A stretch of 64,000 nucleotides of DNA. Origin: Balaenoptera acutorostrata. Lineage: Eukaryota > Chordata > Mammalia > Artiodactyla > Balaenopteridae. The notes under the pieces were generated by a model. The model did not search any database. It was not told where the DNA came from and worked only from the letters and a program-made list of their open reading frames with translations. Location of the stretch: contig NC_080079.1 of the NCBI RefSeq assembly GCF_949987535.1, forward strand, positions 50,455,000 through 50,518,999, given 5' to 3'. The translations under genes and the position numbers were made by a program. This document shows, piece by piece, positions 60,046-64,000 of this stretch (positions are counted from its first letter, which is position 1; every line of letters starts with the position of its first letter).

Positions 60046-60182
60046 AAACTATCATCATTATATAAGGTCTCAAAGGGAACTAGACTCTGCAAATTTCTCA
60101 GTGTGGAGAACATGAAACATAATGATGATAGTTTCAAAGGGAACTAGAATCTGCAGATTTCTCAATGTAGAGAACATGAAAC
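60046..60182. repeat. Local direct and inverted repeat
   Basis: A 48-bp direct repeat with few changes (60071-60118 and 60135-60182, period 64). A perfect 16-bp inverted repeat AAACTATCATCATTAT (60046-60061) has its complement at 60119-60134. Confidence 0.9.
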
Positions 60183-60906
60183 CATAAGCATCACAATTCC
60201 CAGTGTCATGGTTAAGAATGCTTCACCCCTCTTAAACTGTACTTGTATTCTAAGAAAATGTATTATCACAATAAGATAGCATGGAGAGGATGTTATTTTT
60301 GATGGCAAATATGGTAAACACTGTTGGCTGCCAATTGAACAGTTTCACAACTTTCTCCCCTGCCAGCAGAGCCTGCCTATACTTCAGAAGCTAAAAGTGC
60401 CAGAAAGTCCTCTTTCTAGCCTCCCTTACAGCAAGAGCATGGGCAAATAACCAATCCTAGCTACTGGGGCCTAAGAGAGCTGAGCAAGCTGGCAGGCCTT
60501 TGGAAAAGGTTTTTTTCATCAATAAAGAGATATGTATGGGAGGAAACTGCTGTTCTTCTACATAATACTTGGTTGTGTCTGCATGTGACCCCTGGAACCA
60601 CTGTAGCAATCTTGCAACCATGAGGAAAGATATCACCAAGTTGCTAAAAATAACACAGAGAAAAGCCCTAGGTCCCTGAAGTACTGGATCACTAAGCCCT
60701 GTACCAACAATGAATATCCTTGCCTCTGGACTTCTTGTTGGATAATAGTTACTAGTTAGTTTATGGCTTTAGTTTAAGCCATCTTTATTTGGATATTGTT
60801 ACTTGAGGGCCAAAGCATCCTAACTAACAAAGCTAATGAATATCTGTTCATTGCATGCTATCCAGATCAGGAAGTTAAATTGTTGCTACTTAGCCAACTC
60901 CAGCCA
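60183..60906. other. No gene seen
   Basis: Unclassified sequence. Confidence 0.45.
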
Positions 60907-60910
60907 TTAC

Positions 60911-61512
60911 TGTTACTTGAAAACTGGGTTGGCCTCTGGGTGGGTGTCCAGCCAACAAACACAACCAAGCCAAAGATCAGGAGAAGGAAGGATTTATTAC
61001 TACTTGCAGCAAGTAAGGAGAACACCTGGGATCTTTCCCAAAGCAGTGTCTCCCAGAACAGCAAAAGTGGGGAAGTTTTAAGGTAAGGGTGCCTGCATAT
61101 TCATGTAGGCACTTGAGCAGAGGAGAATTCGGCATAACGCATGGCCAAAAAAACACAAAACAAAAACAAATTGGGGCAAAGGTCAACAGAGTCCAAGCTT
61201 TAGTGTTTCGAAGTCAGGAGGGTCAACATCATTCCATCCTCCACCTGGATGGGACTTCAGTTCCTGCAGAACTCAAAGATATATTATTATGTATACCCCT
61301 GAGGAGGAACTAGGACTCTGCTTTATCACTGCACTATTGTTTGCCTTTTCTCTGTTTCTGCATTCCCTCAGTTCCCTTAAGATCATAATTACTGAGACTT
61401 GTTCAAGGGCAAGCATTGTGGCCAGGCTTAGATCACAGAATGGCTTCTCTTATGTCAAGAAAACCACTCCTGGTTCTCTTTCTCCAGGGACCCCTTAACT
61501 TATCTGCTTACA
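60911..61512 (-). mobile_element. Solitary ERV LTR, copy 2
   Basis: 602 bp from TGTTACTTGAAAACTGGGTT to TCTGCTTACA with an exact 4-bp duplication TTAC (60907-60910 and 61513-61516). On the minus strand an AATAAA (60998-60993) precedes a U5-like stretch, giving the orientation. It is collinear with the copy at 9878 apart from small insertions near 61120-61170. No viral genes adjoin it, so it arose by LTR-LTR recombination. The ORFs inside it are not genes. Confidence 0.87.
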
Positions 61513-61516
61513 TTAC

Positions 61517-62730
61517 CAGTGTCTCTACCTTAATCCCTACTGCTTCATTCATGTTTTTCTTTTCTGCCTCTCACTAAGGAGCAAACTCAGTATAATTATA
61601 CACACATCTATGCTTCACAGTAAAGTCTGTTTCTTCTGCATCTCTCCATGATGGCCAATGGGAAGGTACTTTTTGCTTCTCCAGTATATTTTTCAGCTAT
61701 GTTTGCTTTTAACAGCATCAGAAATGTGTTGCAATTTTTAGCTTATAATTTCTTTCTTTCTTTTCCCTAATTCCATATTGAAATCACAACCGATCTAAAA
61801 TTTCCAGAGAGAAAATGCTAAAGATAGAATAAAGATTTGCTGTTATAGAGGGTCATCCACATAGATCAATAAGTGGAGCTGAATGGTGAGGCATCTTGAA
61901 TAATGAATAACTGAATGTACTATCCTTTTTACCTATAAGGAAAGCAAAAAACTTAACATCAATTTAAAAAAAGAGAGAGACAGAGACATAATGAATTACA
62001 TACACGTGAGTTCAAAATCCTAGCTTAGAACAGTTAATTTTTAAGAGACCTCACTTGTTTCTTGCATGCTATGCTTAAAGGCATAAAGAACCTACTACGA
62101 TTTTTCATGTTTACTCGTAACAGGGAAAGAACCCTTAAGCAAGAGTTGATAAAACCTTTGTTGAATATTATTCAGCAACACAGCAAAATGAAAACTTAGC
62201 CAAACTAGCCAAGCAGATATAACTGACATTTGATTTATTAAGAAAAAAAAAGTTTTTTAAGAGGAAAAAGACTACAAACCCTGAAAATTTCAGATCCTTT
62301 TCTTGGATATAGTTTCTTTTACTGTTTTTCTGCTTATTACAAAAACATACTCACTAAAGGGGGAAAAAAATCCAAAATTACAAACTTTTCTGAATATCAA
62401 TCAGAAGCACAAAAGCAAAGATTAGAAAAAATTATCCTTAAAACTACGGAACAAAGACTTGAAAAACAATCCATGATGCACCAAAATTACCAATACTTGA
62501 ATAAAAAACAGAACTGGAGATATTCATAATGGCTGTTTAAGCCAAACTGTTATGATGATCAAATTGCTTTTAACCAAAATATACGCTACCCTGTATTTTC
62601 AAACCATGGTGTCATTTATCTTCAGGCCTTTGCAAATGGTCTCCCCTCTTTATGGGGTACTCTTCTCTCCCCCACACTCATCTGGCTGATTAATGAGGTA
62701 CTGACAAGCACTTGAGAACTAAAACCTATT
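61517..62730. other. No gene seen
   Basis: Unclassified AT-rich sequence. Confidence 0.5.
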
Positions 62731-62748
62731 AAAATTAATAACGTGGGG

Positions 62749-63090
62749 CGACTTCCCTTGTGGCACAGTGGTTAAGAATTTGCCTGCCAACGCAGGACAC
62801 ATGGGTTCGAGCCCTGGTCCAGGAAAATCCCACATGCCACGGAGCAACTAAGCCCATGCGCCACCACTACTGAGCCTACACTCTAGAGCCCGCAAGTCTC
62901 AACTACTGAGCCCGCGTGCCACAACTACTGAAGCCCGTGCACCTAGAGCCTGTGCTCCGCAACAAGAGAAGCCACCGCAATGAGAAGCCCGCACACCGCA
63001 ACGAAGAGTAGCCCCCGCTCGCCACAACTAGAGAAAGCCCGCGCACAGCAACAAAGACCCAAAGCAGCCATATAAATAAATAAATAAATA
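62749..63090 (+). repeat. CHR SINE, long form
   Basis: Duplications AAAATTAATAACGTGGGG (62731-62748) and AAAATTAATAAAGTGGGG (63091-63108). Confidence 0.95.
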
Positions 63091-63364
63091 AAAATTAATA
63101 AAGTGGGGACCTGATTTAAATAAAAAATCAAGATTTTTAGTTCCTTGTTTTAAAAGCCCTTTTAAAAAAATTAAATATTTGATTTGTTATATCATTTGGT
63201 TTTATTATATCATTTTTAATATCCAGATAGGAAAATTTATGTCAAACATGAACTAAACAACTCTATAAGAAAAACAAAATTCTGATATTAAATTCTTTCT
63301 AAGTTCAAATTCACCACTCACTCTTAAGGTAAAGTCGTCCTGAGATGAAAGAGTTTGAAAACTG

Positions 63365-63500
63365 ATATTCTGTGTAATAGGTTATTCACTGCAGCACCAC
63401 TGTAACTTCAAGATATTGGAAACAACCTATACGTCCATCAATGATAGAATAGCAAAAATAATCATGGCACATCCATACAATGAAGTACTATACAACAGTA
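63365..63500 (+). repeat. L1 3' fragment
   Basis: ttcactgcagcaccactgta and tggcacatccatacaatgaa match the L1 region before the 3'UTR. Confidence 0.75.
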
Positions 63501-63504
63501 AAAA

Positions 63505-64000
63505 AGAGTAAGGAGCAATTAGGCAATAAAATAAAACACATCCAGATTGGAAAGAAAGAAGTAAAACTACCTCTACTTGCAGGTGACATGATCTTGTATA
63601 TAGAAAATCTTAATGAATCCACTACAATAATTATCAGAATAAATGAGTTCAGTAAGGTCGAAGCATAAAAGATCAATATACAATAATCAACTGTATTTCT
63701 GTATACTTGCAATGAATAATCTGAAAATGGAGTTAAGAAAACAATTCCAGTTATAATAGCATCAAAAAGAATAAAATACCTAGTAATAAATTTAACAAAA
63801 GAAGTGCAAAACTTATATTCTGAAAAGACAAAACATGGCTGAGAGAAATTTTAAAAGACCCAAATACATGAAAAGACATCTCATGTTCATGAATCAGAAG
63901 ATGTAATATTGTTAAAATGGCACCACTCAGCAGGTTGATCTATAGATTCAACATAAAACTAAAATTCCAGCTGGCTTCTTTGCAGAAATAGACCACCTGA
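63505..64000 (+). repeat. L1 ORF2 fragment, runs off the window
   Basis: tacttgcaggtgacatgatc, atgaaaagacatctcatgtt and aactaaaattccagctggct are plus-strand L1 ORF2 text from upstream of the preceding fragment, so this is a separate or rearranged piece. Frames are broken. Confidence 0.85.

Overview
The window is mammalian nuclear DNA, almost certainly from a cetacean. It is AT-rich and intron-poor in coding sequence. It carries about 37 insertions of the tRNA-Glu-derived CHR SINE family, whose heads read gggacttccctggtggcgca or close variants. CHR SINEs are known from cetaceans, hippos and ruminants. I see no BovB or Bov-tA repeats, which a ruminant window of this size should contain. Species, and toothed versus baleen whale, cannot be decided from this sequence.

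The only functional gene I can support is SHLD2 (FAM35A, shieldin complex subunit 2) on the minus strand. Its large first coding exon lies at 19664..21205, with the ATG at 21200..21198, and encodes residues 1 to 512 plus one base of codon 513. A second coding exon of 108 bp at 15976..16083 continues the first OB fold in the correct phase. The remaining C-terminal exons are not found in 1..15975 and should lie beyond base 1. Non-coding 5' exons and the promoter should lie above 21205, perhaps beyond 64000. Most of the window is therefore SHLD2 intron, by inference. A second, dead gene copy is a FAU (FUBI-RPS30) processed pseudogene on the plus strand near 50311..50812.

Layout. 1-4100: small LINE fragments and one SINE. 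4100-15165: a thick stack of minus-strand L1 DNA, with a younger L1 inside an older L1, a solitary LTR inside that older L1, a SINE inside the LTR, and a SINE inside a SINE. 15976-21205: the two SHLD2 exons and their intron, which holds CHR SINEs, a MIR, a MER8-like MITE and a bare poly(A) insertion. 21206-34430: intron with an L2 LINE that has spawned a 37-bp minisatellite, a strong CTCF-like motif at 25593, a plus-strand L1 and many SINEs. 34440-38110: old L1 split by a SINE and an MLT1 LTR, then a hAT and a Tigger MITE. 40218-46000: L1 fragments and SINEs, including an inverted SINE pair and SINEs carrying extra 3' sequence, plus an unidentified poly(A)-tailed retrocopy. 46000-49020: several MIRs, L2 and an MLT2-like LTR. 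50311-50812: FAU pseudogene. 52930-55625: L2. 58088-58492: a TIR element flanked by TA. 60911-61512: a second copy of the solitary LTR. 63365-64000: L1 pieces.

I found no convincing undescribed biological system. The most interesting material is retroposon biology: nested and re-used insertion sites, probable SINE 3' transductions, a poly(A)-only insertion, a minisatellite born inside an L2 element, and an inverted SINE pair inside a transcribed intron. Repeat family names are from memory of consensus features and were not checked by database search.
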